A stretch of 64,000 bases of DNA from Erodium maritimum. Taxonomy: Eukaryota > Streptophyta > Magnoliopsida > Geraniales > Geraniaceae. Shown here in pieces: positions 32,533-44,149 of the stretch. The notes under the pieces were generated by a model, which was not told the origin of the DNA, did not search any database, and saw only the letters and a list, made by a program, of their open reading frames with translations. Location of the stretch: assembly GCA_963921825.1 (NCBI GenBank), contig OY997588.1:10058001-10122000 (forward strand), read 5' to 3'. How positions within the stretch are numbered: position 1 is the first letter of the stretch; each line of letters starts with the position of its first letter. The position numbers and the translations under genes are program-made.

Positions 32533-35172
32533 TCATAACTCTGATTCTTCAGATGTTAAGAAGCTCTCATAAACAGGAGACTCTACGCTTTCATCACTGT
32601 AGGAGCTTTCAAAAGATTCAATCCCTTCGGTGGCCTCAAAGTTCATATCTACTGGACTTTCATTATTAGTATCGGAATTTTCAACAGGTTCAGAACTGTC
32701 ATCAGCTAGAGTTCCATAAGGCTCTGTTTCTTCAGACTGAGTAAAGTAAAGCAAGTACTCCACTCCACTAATCACATCATATACCATTAGTCCCACTCTG
32801 CCTCCAACCCAACTGCCCAAATGACTTCCCACAAGATAACCAAACCTCCCAAGCCTTTGCTCCCCTGAAAACCCTCCAGCGTAAGTGCCCAACAAGGTTC
32901 CAGTGCCTCTGAGGAACCCTTCTGTCATGGTACCGCCATAGTACATGGCCTCAAAAAAGTCCCATCCAGATGAAATAATGGGCCCTATGATGCGCTTGGC
33001 TTTCCGGCTTGCAAGCTTGGCTGCCTTGGCCCCATCTTTTTGGGCTTGCAAGGCTGCCTCTTTAGGAGACATCCCTTGTCCCAGTGCATCAACTAGTGCA
33101 GTTTCAATGGCATCATGTCTGGCTCTCTCGACATGGGCAGCTCTAATGTTGTAGAAGTAGAGCTTCACACCTTCCTTCACCCCGCAAGCAACACTTCCAG
33201 AGCCCATGTCAAAGCAGTTCAACAATGTAAACTTCCCACTCTGGGATGAAGCCTCGTCCCCAATCATTTGCCGGCATTTTTCAGCTACAGAAAGAAAATA
33301 TAATGTAAGAACTTGCCACTTATAAACTGGGTACACAGGTGCAAAACAAAACACACCCGAAAATATAATGATTACTATCTACAGAAGAAGAAAAAAACTA
33401 TCCAAATCTTCCCCCAATCATGTTATGCTGAAGTATTCCGGTTAAAAATAAGATAGATATTAAAAAAAAGAGGGAGTAATGTTTTATGTTTTTATGTGAA
33501 AGATAGAATTAACTGTTTTTTTTTATGGATACAGACTGGATTTATAGAATTATTATTCAGTTACATTTAATACTACGATTGATAGAATTTTTAAGGTTAA
33601 GAATTTAATACCGACACCATGACTCGGCCATAAGCAAGTTTTGGATAAGATTATATCATTACATATACAAGATAGAAAGGTATGCTATATTTTCTTGATC
33701 GGCAATTAACTAATATTAAGTAAAGATATAAATTACAAAAAAAGGATAGCATAAACTTAAGCCAAACAAGGATTTGATAATACAACCAAAGCCAGAGAAA
33801 GAAAAGAAGAGGGACCAGCCTGAAGCAGAAAGTTACAGAACCCGCAAACAGCAAACTTGAAACTAGGAACTGGTTACCAGAACTGACGGAATCCAAAGCT
33901 GCGAATTAATAAAGGATGACCATGAACTAGCAACCGAGAGACTCTTTAATTTGGAGATGGTACAGATGCATATTGAACCGATTTAGACACCTTCTCTTTT
34001 CTGAGATATTACAAAATCCAATGGAAGTTCCACAAACCAATATTGGACCCTAATAGTTTAGAATAATGTTTTTGAGTTCAACCTAATGAGTAATCTTTTC
34101 GGATGAGTCCTATTACAAGAATTAATATTAAATACAAACACTAAATGTAGATAGCAGGCCAAGGTCTTTCGCTTGCAACCGAGCACCTATCAACTGTACT
34201 AAGCAACTTTGAGATGACATTAGATTAGAATTCCACATCAAGCCTCCAGATCGTCCAAGAGATTCAGAAAAGAAGAAATCTCTAAATGAACAAGGCAAGG
34301 AGTTTTCTGATAAAAAAAGAGTTTGGCAAGGAGTTTCTAATAATTGAGACAATGACCATCTCTAGTTGCTCTCTTGAATAAGAACAAAACTAAATTAGGT
34401 CTACCTCATAACCAAATTTAGATGCTTCCTCTTAGACTGAGAACCAAGACCTCGGGCATTCACTTATGGACAAATCGTATCACACGTAAATGTGAAGGTT
34501 TTTTATCGACTGCCTTATCAGCATACTGTGCATCTGGCTCCATGAATATCATAGTAGTTTTCTAAATGCATGGGTTTCTATTTTTCATCTTTATACAAAC
34601 GGATATGAACAGATCAGTGACAAAAACATGTTTCTATTTTTCATCTTTATATGAACAAATATGAACAGATCAGTGACAAAAACATGGTACCTTAAACAAT
34701 TTTTTTTTAAATATTGTACAGAAGTGCTACAGGAAGAATGCCTACAATAACGATAATACAAGAAATTCACGATTAAGGTAATTAAGCATGTGAATATCAC
34801 CCCAATCAAATTGGAACAGTGACATTTATTTGACTCCTGGATTGAGCCCAAAATTCCCATTTCCAGTACATTAAAAGCAACACAGCAAAGTGAAATATCA
34901 AAGTTTTTTAATCTCTACCAATTTTCCCAGCAACCAAACAAAACCCATCTCAACCAATTCCTGATTTTCACCATTTTCCGGTTCCTACAGTTCTTGTGGG
35001 AAGGAACCGCCTCAAATCTAACAAAATTATAAGAATAATTGCATACAGTGATACATACATATGTAAGTATACGAAGGACATAAATATATACATACATACC
35101 TGTCAAGCTGAGAACGATGATGCTGACGATCCCGATTGCAACATGAATTCGCCTCTTGGCGAGCAAATCCAT
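32533..35172 (-). CDS. Plant membrane-anchored protein of unknown function (paralogue A)
   Basis: Two exons: 35172-35100 (73 nt) and 33284-32533 (752 nt), joined through GTATG...TGTAG into a 274-residue protein. Exon 1 (MDLLAKRRIHVAIGIVSII...) is a signal-anchor-like hydrophobic segment. Exon 2 has EGVKLYFYNIRAAHVERARH, an Ala/Lys-rich helix, then a Gly-rich conserved core (GTLLGTYAGG, RFGYLVGSHLGSW, GGRVGLMVYD) and an acidic Ser/Glu-rich tail of about 70 residues. I do not recognise a named family. It is clearly paralogous to the gene at 36429-37406: same first-exon length, same intron position and phase, same core. The 1.8 kb intron holds a 56 bp tandem duplication. Glycine-spaced motifs suggest membrane association, but that is inference. 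Confidence 0.88.
34575..34686. repeat. 56-bp tandem duplication in paralogue A intron
   Basis: Two adjacent copies (34575-34630, 34631-34686) starting TTTCTATTTTTCATC and ending CAAAAACATG, differing at a few bases. Confidence 0.9.
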
Positions 35173-35482
35173 GGATTTCGGAAAAAATTGCACTAATTAA
35201 CCTAAGATCTAAGGCCACACGTATTGCCTAGCAATGTAAGATGAGAAAAGGTATGGAATTTGAATGCTTGTTGATAGAGGAAGAATCTGAAGCGTGTGTT
35301 GAATCTCAGTAGGTTTATGAAGTTCTTAAAAGTCTACTACAAGTTTTGAAGGAAGAGACATTAGAGAAACAACCGAACGACAATTTGAAACGCCGTTTAC
35401 ACTTCTTAATTTTGTAATAATTACTAGATCACTTCTTCCTTTACAAAAACATAACCGAATTACTTTCGACTTTCTAGCATAA

Positions 35483-35740
35483 GGCCGTCTACAGTAGCGT
35501 CCATTTTCAGTTTGTGCATACCGTCGAATCGTATGGATTTTAGGAAAACAACGTCGAATCCGTGTTGCGTAGCCCGTTCTATGTCGAATCATCGGAACCG
35601 AATAATCATCGTCGATGAATCTTCAGACCTTGACGTAGGTCCATTTAACGGATTTGGGCCCAGCTGAATTCTGGACCAACGCGTGGCGAAAGTTTCGACG
35701 CCAACGCTCTGTCTTCTTCATGTGGCTAATTAGAAGGATC
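35483..35740 (+). repeat. Second copy of the 21558 Harbinger-type 5' end
   Basis: Preceded by TAA (35480-35482). Shares with 21600-21830 a series of similar blocks, for example GTCGATGAATCTTCAGACC versus GTCGAGGAATCTACATACT, and GGTCCATTTAACGGATTTGG versus AGTCCATTTGACGGATTCAG. It lies just upstream of paralogue A, so it may contribute to or disrupt its promoter. Confidence 0.7.
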
Positions 35741-36263
35741 CTTTTATTTTATCTAAGTTTGTCTTTGCAGGATCCATCCCGCCAAGAGGAATGTTAGATT
35801 CTTTAGGCCTCAAAGACTGGCCTTGGAAGGCTCCCTGGTATAGGTCGTACCTCCTATTACTGATGTAGTCCTGGTCCATGGATTGGATTGGGACTTTCAG
35901 TATCACTTTCTTACCCCCGTCGTTCCTTCATGCCTTTATGGCGGTCTTAAAGGTATCCCGAAATCTGTTTCAACATGTTTCATTTATGTTTTTAACACCG
36001 TCTGTGACAGTTATATTGATAAAAAGAATCATAAATTTTTTGTTCTATATCTGTTTTTTTCTAGTGACCAAAGAGCCAATTCTTTGATGTGCACTTCTGT
36101 CATGCTTTGCTATTAATGAAATGTGCACTTTTTAGTAAAAAAAAAACTTTTTTTACTTTTATATAGTCATTTAATAATTTTGTTTATGTGTATAGTTTGT
36201 GGTGGTTCGTTTAACTCGCATTTATGTAGTCGTATTGAAAGTATGTAAAAAAGCGAACAACAA
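35741..36263. other. Intergenic region, possible transposon remnant
   Basis: No intact gene. Ends in an A-run at 36139-36147, as a retroposon tail would. A weak plus-strand reading (RGMLDSLGLKDWPWK near 35787) hints at a transposase fragment, but neighbouring residues do not support it. Confidence 0.3.
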
Positions 36264-36336
36264 GACCGCATAGCGCAGTGGATTAGCGTGTCTGACTTCG
36301 GATCAGAAGGTCGTGGGTTCGACTCCCACTGTGGTC
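36264..36336 (+). tRNA. tRNA-Arg (anticodon UCG)
   Basis: 73 nt cloverleaf: acceptor GACCGCA/TGTGGTC (one G-U pair), D arm GCGCAGTGGATTAGCGTGTC, anticodon stem TCTGA/TCAGA with loop CTTCGGA (anticodon TCG), T arm with GGTTCGACTCC (B box). No intron. It lies between the two paralogues, converging on the 3' end of paralogue B, whose stop codon is about 92 bp away. A deleted copy is at 59282-59342. Confidence 0.97.
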
Positions 36337-36428
36337 AATTTATTTACATTTCATTAGGTTTTTATGATTTACTTATCCACGAATGATGGCAAATCACAGT
36401 ACCAGATTCAGTTTGTACACAATATATT

Positions 36429-37406
36429 TCAAATGTGAACACCAGACCGCAACTTGTCTTCCGAAGCATTGGGCTTCTCAGCTCCAACGACAAATCGAAT
36501 CAAGTAGTCGATTCCATTGAACACATCATAAACCATAAGCCCAACTCTTCCTCCAAACCAACTCCCCAAATGGCTCCCAACAACATAACCAAGCCTCCCA
36601 AGCCTCCGCTCTCCCACAACCCCTCCCGCATACGTCCCACACAAAGTCCCACCGCCCCTCACAACTCCTTCCACCCTGCTCCCTCCGTAGTAACCCACCT
36701 CCAACAACTCCCACATTGCCGACACTACGGCTCCGATTATGTGCCTTGCTCTCCTCTTCGCCACCCTCGCCGCCTTTTCCCCGTCCCCCTGCGCTTGCCT
36801 AGCCGCCTCTCTAGGCGACACCCCTTGTCCCAACGCCTCCACTAGCGCCCCCTCCATCGCTCTGTGCCTCACCTTCTCCACGAACGCGCCCCTAACGCTC
36901 TGCAAGTACAAGTATAGCTTCACGCCCTCCTTCACCGTGCATGATACCAATTTTCCTCTACCACCCATTTCTTGCCATTTTTCAGCTGTGAAGAACAAAA
37001 ATGTTTTACAATTAAACAAAATGTACATGTTCATTACACGATACCAGAAAGTTTCATTCTCAACCAAATTAAATAAGTGAGTCGGAAATGAAACTTTCAT
37101 TCCCGATTTAATTTAATTAGGTCGGTAATAAATGTTCATTACCGACCCAATTGTTGGGTCGAAAATGAATGTTTATTACCGACCCTGTAATTATAGGTCG
37201 GTAATGAATCAGAAAATGGATTCATTACCGATCCAATGGTGGGTCGGGTATAAACATGACTGACCCAATCATATTCGTTAACGAATGCTTTTGTAGTAGT
37301 GTTATGCCAATAAATTGAGGTTGGAACACATACTTGTGATGGTTAGGGCGAGAATGCTGGCGAGTACAAGAGCAAAACGGATTCGATTACTGTGTAACAA
37401 ATCCAT
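36429..37406 (-). CDS. Plant membrane-anchored protein of unknown function (paralogue B)
   Basis: Two exons: 37406-37334 (73 nt) and 36985-36429 (557 nt), giving 209 residues. Exon 1 encodes MDLLHSNRIRFALVLASIL..., a hydrophobic anchor. Exon 2 carries the same core as paralogue A: GVKLYLYLQSVRGAFVEKVR, EALGQGVSPREAARQAQ, CGTYAGG, RLGYVVGSHLGSWFGGRVGL. It lacks the long acidic tail of A. Intron phase and position match A exactly (ACA-A|CT versus ACA-G|CT), which shows a tandem duplication of one gene. Exon 2 is markedly more GC-rich than A. The 348 bp intron is mostly a CACTA MITE. Function unknown. Confidence 0.87.
37037..37301. mobile_element. CACTA (En/Spm-type) MITE in paralogue B intron
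   Basis: 265 bp. The right end on minus reads CACTACTACAAAAGC, the hallmark CACTA terminus; the left end CACGATACCAGAAAG is a decayed version. TTA flanks both sides (37034-37036, 37302-37304), fitting the 3-bp CACTA duplication. Subterminal repeats of GGTCGGTAATGAAT and its complement fill the interior. Confidence 0.85.
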
Positions 37407-37739
37407 AGCAAACAGTACCGATCACAAACTGAACCGTGATTTGGTAGAATATATGCATTTGAGATCGGAAAATGGGGAGTTCATCATAAACTTAATTAGG
37501 TGAGATGAAGTTAAGAATCTAAAGACGTGCGTGTGTTCGTTTGATTCTTTTCTTTTTCTTTGGGTGTAAAAAAAGATTAATGATGGGAATTAGATTAGGG
37601 AAGTCGCAAGGCTAAGTGTGGGTGGCGCATTGGTTTCTACTCATTCTTTCCTTGTATGTAAAACCAAATGGAGCTACAAATCTGATAAACAACACCGCCA
37701 AGAAAAGGAACAAGCAAGGGAACAGAGGACAAATTGAAC

Positions 37740-38600
37740 GTTTGATTATTCTAGAGGTTGGACCATGCCACGGGCGGTACCGAAGAAATCCCAACCATAT
37801 ACCGATGCGGATGATTTTTGCTTGACCGCATGTTGATTGAGCACTTCCAAAGATGCGGTGAAAGAAATCGACACAATCACGATAGAGTTCAATAGAGGGT
37901 ACAAGGGGCTTAGTCGGGAAGCTAAACATTTGAAGAATCATTGCAACAAAGTTTTTCTTCGGGTGAAAAGATTCAGCGAGATTATGGACGACATCCAGCG
38001 TACATACACTAGCGGACATAGTGATGCATATTGACCTGGCAATGCAGGCATACACTCAAGATGCACGGGAATGCGGCGAACCACCAGTCTTCACCCATGT
38101 GAAATGGTGGAGCCAACTGCGTTAGGAGCTCAAATTTACAGCGAAAGAATGTGTCATCGGGGAAAACACGCGAGAATAAATGAACGAGGTAACTATAGTT
38201 CATCCTCAACTACCAGCTCTGAATTAGAGTTCGGTCATGATTCACAATCTGAACTGATCCCTGATTCTCAACCGTTTTCTAGCCCCGTGGACGTCTCGTC
38301 ATCCCCACCACCACCACCACTATAGAAAATCCGTCCTCCGGGACAGAAGACGGCCAAAACACAAAGAAAAAAGGTCGATTCTCGAAGAAAGCCTACAGAT
38401 GCCTCAAGATAGAGAGAGAGAGAATTTGCAGAGGCCAAAAAAGATACGTTGAATGTTTAGTATCACAACACACTGGCCGCGAAACTTGGGACTTAGAGGA
38501 CAAAGACATTTCCTCTGTGATTCTAGTGGAGTTTGAGGTGTGGTAAAAGCGACGAGCATACCTCAATAGTAAACTTGAATAGGCGAATTCGAAGTATAAA
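37740..38600 (+). pseudogene. Harbinger ORF1-like relic (third copy)
   Basis: Plus-strand fragments in family order: KKSQPYTDADDF near 37785, AKHLKNHCNKVFLRVKRFSE near 37923-37980, IMDDIQRTYTSGHSDA to 38030, then in a shifted frame a FTHVKWWSQLR segment near 38091-38123, and a Ser/Pro-rich then basic tail. This is the Myb/trihelix-like ORF1 protein of plant Harbinger elements, broken by at least two frameshifts and stops. Terminal repeats not identified. Confidence 0.7.
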
Positions 38601-38682
38601 GTTTATTTTTATCATTTTTTATTATTTACCCGGAAAGATCTTGGACTAACAATTTTCAAATTTATGTTGGTCATTGTCTTAA

Positions 38683-38984
38683 GGGATAACATTGATTCCT
38701 AACCTATGTGACCTTTCGTTATCACTTCCTAACCTATGTGACCTTCAGTTATCACTTCCTACCTCAAAAATGTTTTTTTTACAATTCTTAACTCAAAGGT
38801 GGTATGTATTTTACAATTCATAACCTAGAAAAAACAGCTACTTTTTGTATAATAAAAAAGTACCATCTTTGGGTTAAGAATTGTTAAAAACAAAAATTTT
38901 GAGTTAAGAAGTGAAAATTGAATGTCACATAAGTTAGGAAGTGATAACTTAAGGTTGCACTGGATTGGGAAACAACGTTTTTCC
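38683..38984. mobile_element. MULE-type MITE with direct internal repeats
   Basis: 302 bp foldback: ends GGGATAACATTGATTCC and (minus) GGAAAAACGTTGTTTCC, with long inverted arms containing GTTATCACTTCCTAACC. Perfect 9-bp target duplication TTGTCTTAA at 38674-38682 and 38985-38993. The left arm holds a direct repeat TTCCTAACCTATGTGACCTT. Confidence 0.9.
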
Positions 38985-39533
38985 TTGTCTTAATTAATGT
39001 GTAAGATATCAGGTGTAATCCTAAACGTTTAATGAACTAAAATGTGTCTGTTTTAATGTTTGTAGTTATTTTATTTTACAAAAAACTAGTTCTTTTACGT
39101 ACAAATAAGCTTATTATTTATATTTGAACTTTCGACATTTCTACAGGTTTCGTATCACTGTAAAATATCACAATTCAAAATCAAAGTCTTCTTTTTCAAA
39201 GTTTCAAAAATATAATATTTAATTAAAGACTTCAACTTTAATACATTTCAAGATATCCCGCGATCGTACATATCCTACCTAGATTTCCGACATGTGAGCT
39301 CGATTGATTGTAAAAGCAAGAGGTTAATCTTCTATCAAATTAAGTCAACAACTTTTGGGTTAGATAAATTGGTAGGTTATGCAAATTATTGTACTTTTTG
39401 ATTCTAGTAGATTTTGTCGAACCACATAATTATCTTATATCTCTATATGTTGGTTAATTATCTCATATCACTATATGTTGGTTTATTTTTATTGACTAAT
39501 TCTTCAGATCATTATCTATTGGATCCAAAACTT

Positions 39534-39772
39534 TTTTTTTGGATAAACGCTAAAAAGTTTATTTGATGGTCATTCTCCAAGGAGGAGAAGCCAAAAATCA
39601 AGCAACCACGATTACAAAAGTTTCCATAGGAGAAAATAGGCTCAAACATTTAACAAAAAACGACTAGAGTCATCCAGTCAAAACAACTACCTCTAATCTT
39701 CCTGATACCACCCGCTATCTGAGGACGGGACGCTGACAACCTTTTGATTGAGGGCTCGGGTCTTAGACTTGG
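39534..39772 (-). mobile_element. Short retroposon with 17-bp target duplication
   Basis: 239 bp in minus orientation ending in a poly-A tail (a T run at its left end). Flanked by identical TATTGGATCCAAAACTT at 39517-39533 and 39773-39789. The size fits a SINE, but I see no convincing tRNA-like A and B boxes; a 5'-truncated LINE is the alternative. Confidence 0.85.
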
Positions 39773-39789
39773 TATTGGATCCAAAACTT

Positions 39790-41083
39790 AGTATAATGTT
39801 CCGAAAAATTGATTATTTGTATCGGGTGGACTCTCCTAATAAGCAGGCCGGAGTAATCTCCTATGGCTTGAAATAAAATCTCCCAAATATGAGATGATCA
39901 TTAGCAAGTTGGATCCCAAATCCAATATAGGAAGAAGAATCATCGATCATTGGAGGTGGATGGAAGTCAAGTATTGAAGAGTGAGTGGGTTGGTCTGTTT
40001 TTAATCACTCATTCAATCATGCTGAAAACGACTCACTGACACACCCACTCACTGAACCCTTCTTTGAAACATTTGACACAAAAAATAAGTAGATCTTTTT
40101 TCGTTGGTTCACTATTCCAAGTGTACTCTTCTCACATGAATAGTTAAACTTCAATATATAAATGATAAAGTTGTAACATGTTTTAATAAACACAGTCAAG
40201 ATGGCATTCCCAAGAAATAGCAGCCTAAATTTTGGATCATGCATTGTCATCGCCACACTATTATAGTGGGTGTCCATCTTCATCACATTCCTTCCAACAG
40301 TTGCTCATTGTTTGTTTATTTAATCAAGATCAATTTCATGGGCACATGTCACAAACTAATTGATTGTGACATGCGAGGTGTTTGACAATTCGTCCGGTGA
40401 ACTTTATGTTTTAATCACCGGCAAAAATCAACAACAATATATATAATTTGACGATCGGCGAATGACTATAATGATGATCGACAAACTTATTCGTCGGTTT
40501 ATATGCATTCGACAAAGCATCTCGTTAAATGTTCGATAATCATTGAAGTTGGTCTAAGAAAAGTCGTGCATTTAACCGTTAAAAAAATAAAGAACTAGGT
40601 TTTAATATTTGTTCCCTTCTTTATATCTAGGGGAAATTTCGTTTTAACACCCTACTAAACATTTATTTTCAAAATGGTACCTTGGCAAAAAAATTACAGT
40701 TTAATACTCAAACCAAACATTTATCAACAATTTACTATCCAACCATGAATTTCAGTTAACTTTCCACCCAAAATAAGAGAAAAGTCCATAATACCCCTAA
40801 TTATCATTCTAATTTTCAAAGGCTTGCCATTATATTCTTTAAATTAGTTTTATTTAAACTTTATTTTAAAAATAATTTATTTTCAAAAAAATATATTTTT
40901 TATGTTAAAATAAATGATTTTTAAATTTTTTTTTAAATAAAACTAATTTAAAGAATCCAAAAATTAATTTTTAAACCTGAATTAAAAATAAAAACTGATC
41001 TTTAAAAATATATGAATTTTTTGAATAAAACTGTTTTTTTTAAATCATTTAAAAATAAAACTGATTTTTAAAAAAAAAACCGT
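39790..41083. other. AT-rich intergenic DNA
   Basis: No gene or bounded element recognised. 40800-41080 is extreme A/T low-complexity DNA with imperfect inverted words (TTTAAATTAG and similar), probably an old hairpin-forming repeat. Confidence 0.4.
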
Positions 41084-41588
41084 TTAATGAGGAGACTCCA
41101 AAGTTGGGATAAGTTGTTCTTGAGTAAAGCTGCTAAGGAGATGCTCCTAAAGGAAGTTATTCAAGCTTTACCCATTTATACTGTGTGTATATAAGATACC
41201 AGATAGATTGATTCAGGAAGTGGAGGTAGTAATAAACTCGTGTTGATGGAGTGATGATGCAAGAAAGGAAAAAGGGCTCAAATGAAAGAGCTAGAGTAAA
41301 TTGTGTAGTCATAAGCTGCAAAGAGGTTTGGAATTCAGACATTTGAAATATTTTAATATGGCTCTGTTAGCCAAACAGGGATGGCGGTTGCTGAAATACC
41401 CAGATAGTCTTGTAGCAAGAGTTTTACAGGAAAAATATTATCATGGGAAATCTTTCTTGGAAGCTAAGGTAGGGGCGGGTCGGAGCTATGTTTTGACGAG
41501 TATCCTGTTCAGTCAAGACATAGTCTGTCAGTGTGCGAGGCGTAGAATAGGAAATGGTAAGTCGACCCAGGTTATGGGGATGGCGTGG

Positions 41589-44144
41589 TGTAAGACCCGC
41601 TTCCGGTCGAACCGGTGACTCCGGAAGCCACTCGGGACTTTTCCGGAACCCAAACGGATTAGCCATTATCACGGTTGGCTTCAGGGGAGAAAACCCTTTC
41701 GTTTGAGTATAATATCGGATAAAGTCAATTTTGGTCAAAACGAGACTTTATATCGACTAAAGCTTCTTTTTTAAAAAGTGCTGGAATTTTAAATTGGAAA
41801 ATTAAATGAGCTAGAGGGACACTTGTCCTCTTTTGGTTGAAGGAGAGAAAAAGGGATGGTCATTGTCCCTTTTACCCTCCCAAAAGCTACTACAAAGGAA
41901 TCTAGCTCAAGGGTCTTTAGGTCTTTACTTCTTCTAGGTATTATATTGGATTGGAGAAGCAAAATCAAGTCATTTTCTTCTTGTTGTAGCCGAAACTTAG
42001 AGGGGAAGCAAGGAAGGAGAGCTCCCATGGAGGTTTGAAGGAAAACCAAAGAAGAAGGAGTCATTTGGGGTCTTCCCCTAGCCATCCACCCTCAAAATCA
42101 CTAGCATCCTCTTCATCTCATCATTCTAGAGGTAATGGAACTCTCTAATCCTCTTTTCTCTTCATCTATTTTTCTTGGGGTTTAGGTGAAAAGTGCTAGA
42201 TGATGTTGGGTTTGAGTAGAGATGGTGGGAGATGATGTTGATGATGAACCTTGTTGGATTTTGGTTGAGAAATCAATAGTTGTTGGAGATTTTGAAGTGG
42301 GTTTGATTTGATGAATCCTTGGAAGCTTGTTTGTGTGTTGATTCCTACCATGGGTAAAGGAGTATTGAAGGATTTGGACTGGTTTGGGAGTTGGAAGGGG
42401 TAAATTTCTGGGTTTAAGGGTGGTTTTTCGGAGTTTTGGAGCTGGAGGTTGAAGAAGGGCGAAACTGCCCTGGTGCGCCACGGATCCGTGACGGATCCCG
42501 TGACGGGCGACGTCACGGCTCCGTGAGGGAGTCCGTGACGGCACTCGTCACGACTCCGTGACGGTAACCGTGAGGGTTAACGTCACGGATCCGTGACCAG
42601 ATCCGTGACCCACCAGGGTGAAGGTTTCTTGAGGGTTCTTGAGGGTTTTGGCATCTTGGTTTTGAGTTGAACTTTGGAAGGGTTTTGGGGGTCTTTCTTA
42701 CTGTTTGAGTGGAGCCTAAGTAGCGTTTCTTTGTGTCCAAGACGTTGTGGGTCGAGCTAGAGGAGCAAGGATCACGCCGGGAACCGAGGAAGGAGCAAAG
42801 TGGTGATCACCGGACTTCATCAAAGCGTTGAAGAGGAGGACCTTGAGGTAGGGAAAGCCTTAACCTCTCCTTTATGATGCTTAGTATGCATGCGAGGTTA
42901 ATAAAATTGGAAAAGGTCCTAGATATGCATATAGGATGCGAATAACTAGCATAATCGTCTTTCTTTTTTCTAATAACCAGAGTGTCTAGTGGTGACCGAT
43001 TAGGATGCCAATCACTAGTGTAATTCGCTTTCAATACTTGGGATATGATTGTCTGGTAGAGGAGCCTTGGCAAAGCCCTCGGATTAGTTGCGTGTTAGGA
43101 TCACATGCTTGGTTGTTGATTGCTTGGGGGATAGGCTAAAGAGTCTAATGAAACTAGTGGATTTGCATGGGTAAATGCTCTCTTGAAGGTTTTATGATTA
43201 GTTGTTTATACTCGTGCTTGCTCATTGATTGTATTCGAATGATTACTTGTTTTGCTTAAATGGTTGCTTGGAGGATCGAGTATGACTGGTTGTACCGAGC
43301 GGTGCAATCAGGTGATCGATGCCCCGGTGGTTCGAAACTGGTAAGTGAACGGTAAGTTGGAATTGTGTGATTGGTGTGCTATGTTTGCGTGATTCGTGTA
43401 CTGCTTGTTGTGGTGAATTGGTGATGAGTGAGCCAAGTGGGGCATTGAATTGGTGGTTGTTGAGCTTGTATTATTTCGTGTTTCGGTTGAGTACGTTATT
43501 CAATTATTAACTGCTTATTATTAAATTGTCCAAGTGTATGCTCTCCATGGGAGTAATACACTTGGTTCCCGAGGACATAAAATCCCTTGGAGACGTTTCT
43601 GAGAATCCCGATGATAAGCGCCCCGAAGGGTTGTTTCCGGTCGCCTCAATGTTATGCGTCTCCTCTGGATTTGAGGGAAAATCCGAGAGGACACATCATG
43701 TGGATCGGAGGGTGGAGACTTCATGTGCCACGGCATTGGTTGATCTATCTGTTACCTGTGTTTGTTAAGATGCTTGTGGTTGACTCTGTTGTTGATCTTA
43801 TTGAGTTGAAGGTCTATCCTGTTATGTGTTTTCCCTACTGAGCGCAAGCTCACCCCTTCGAGTTTGTTGTTGTGTTTACAGGTTTGATAGAGGAGTAGAG
43901 GATCGGGAGCTTCTCGGTGTGGGTGTCCTTAGAGACTTCGTGTTTATCTTTATTTCAGTTGAACCAGATTTTGTGATGAATTATTATTACACCCCCGGAG
44001 GGTTACTCATGTTTAAACTAGATATTTGTGGTTTGGAGTTCTTATTCGAGATTTTCAGGAACTAAATGTCGATTTATTAAATTATTGTCCTCTATTACTC
44101 GTCATGCCTCGGGTCCGGGCGATAACCGGATTTGGGGCGTGACA
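41589..44144 (+). mobile_element. Solo LTR of a gypsy chromovirus (2556 bp)
   Basis: Starts TGTAAGACCCGC and ends GGGGCGTGACA, the same termini as the LTR at 21960-24982 read on its own strand. Exact 5-bp duplication CGTGG at 41584-41588 and 44145-44149. No internal retroviral region, so it is the product of LTR-LTR recombination. It cuts the LINE frame. Short ORFs within it are not genes. A cluster of CGTGAC/GTCACG words is at 42486-42608. Confidence 0.95.
42486..42608. promoter_or_regulatory. Cluster of TGACG/CGTCA half-sites in the solo LTR
   Basis: About eleven copies of a CGTGAC-type word in both orientations within roughly 120 bp, many embedded in palindromic GACGTCAC or ATCCGTGAC contexts. 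TGACG is the core of as-1/bZIP (TGA factor) sites known in some plant retrotransposon LTRs. Regulatory function here is inferred. Confidence 0.5.
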
Positions 44145-44149
44145 CGTGG

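Noticed and set aside
35787-35990. Weak similarity to a Harbinger transposase (GMLDSLGLKDWPWK)
   Set aside because: Only one short segment fits; downstream motifs of the transposase are absent in all frames.
40800-41080. A/T-rich tract as a matrix attachment or centromere-like repeat
   Set aside because: No periodic unit was seen; it is simple low-complexity sequence.
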